Of a stretch of DNA of 64,000 nt, positions 63,913 through 64,000 are shown in pieces. The translations under genes and the position numbers were made by a program. Source of the DNA: Augochlora pura (lineage: Eukaryota > Arthropoda > Insecta > Hymenoptera > Halictidae); NCBI RefSeq assembly GCF_028453695.1, contig NC_135777.1, positions 19,085,714 to 19,149,713 of the forward strand, written 5' to 3'. Within the stretch, counting starts at the first letter, position 1, and each line of letters begins with the position of its first letter. The notes under the pieces are model-generated. The model was not told the origin of the DNA. It did not search any database and saw only the letters and a list, made by a program, of their open reading frames with translations.

Positions 63913-64000
63913 GTAAGGCAGATTTTCCAATAATGAACAACCCGTGGTAACTGTCAGTCTGCTCGTGGTGCATTTCGTTGACTCTTGCTGCGCACAGTGT

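Noticed and set aside
1..64000. CRISPR arrays, bacterial operons, rRNA or tRNA genes
   Set aside because: The window is an intron-rich animal genome; no spaced direct repeats of CRISPR form and no recognisable tRNA cloverleaf or rRNA sequence were seen, although a tRNA covariance search was not possible here.

Overview
This is a eukaryotic nuclear window, most likely from a hymenopteran insect and probably a bee. The evidence is spliced genes with GT-AG introns, AT-rich introns beside CpG-rich GC islands, and insect-type gene content. The species cannot be named from the sequence alone. All exon models were built by hand: reading frames were joined at GT/AG sites and checked so that every model is an exact multiple of three.

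Layout. Positions 1-7042 hold no gene I can recognise; the stretch has CpG-rich blocks, microsatellites and one TTAA-flanked MITE. Positions 7043-14763 (minus) hold a nine-exon KLHL10-type BTB-BACK-Kelch gene, a Cullin-3 adaptor. Positions 14764-21431 hold a degenerate ~145-bp tandem repeat, a CpG/G-rich island with a 100-N gap, and AT-rich sequence. Positions 21432-50373 (plus) hold a head-to-tail array of six paralogous short-chain dehydrogenases (SDRs) resembling NAD+-dependent 15-hydroxyprostaglandin dehydrogenase (HPGD), called A to F here. Positions 52799-57260 (minus) hold an LSM14/Trailer hitch RNP protein gene, divergent from cytochrome c1 at 57955-60099 (plus). Positions 62011-63124 (minus) hold a Uev1A/UBE2V-type ubiquitin E2 variant, divergent from the first coding exon of an unidentified gene that starts at 63850 and leaves the window.

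The most interesting part is the SDR array. The six genes share one exon skeleton, including a 174-nt exon present in all of them, so they arose by local duplication. A and D keep the complete Asn-Ser-Tyr-Lys catalytic set. B has lost Asn and the whole YxxxK motif and has gained N- and C-terminal exons. C has Gln in place of the catalytic Lys. F has Gln in place of the catalytic Ser, plus an N-terminal extension and a basic tail. E keeps the tetrad but has lost most of the substrate-loop exon. All six reading frames remain open. The array therefore looks like a mix of active enzymes and conserved pseudoenzymes rather than one of genes and pseudogenes.

Two 100-N assembly gaps are present. The second, at 37014-37113, lies between two near-identical copies of the same intron segment of gene D and probably marks a haplotype or assembly duplication. 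Repeats include three TTAA-flanked piggyBac-like MITE candidates, a TA-flanked terminal-inverted-repeat element and a 19-bp minisatellite.
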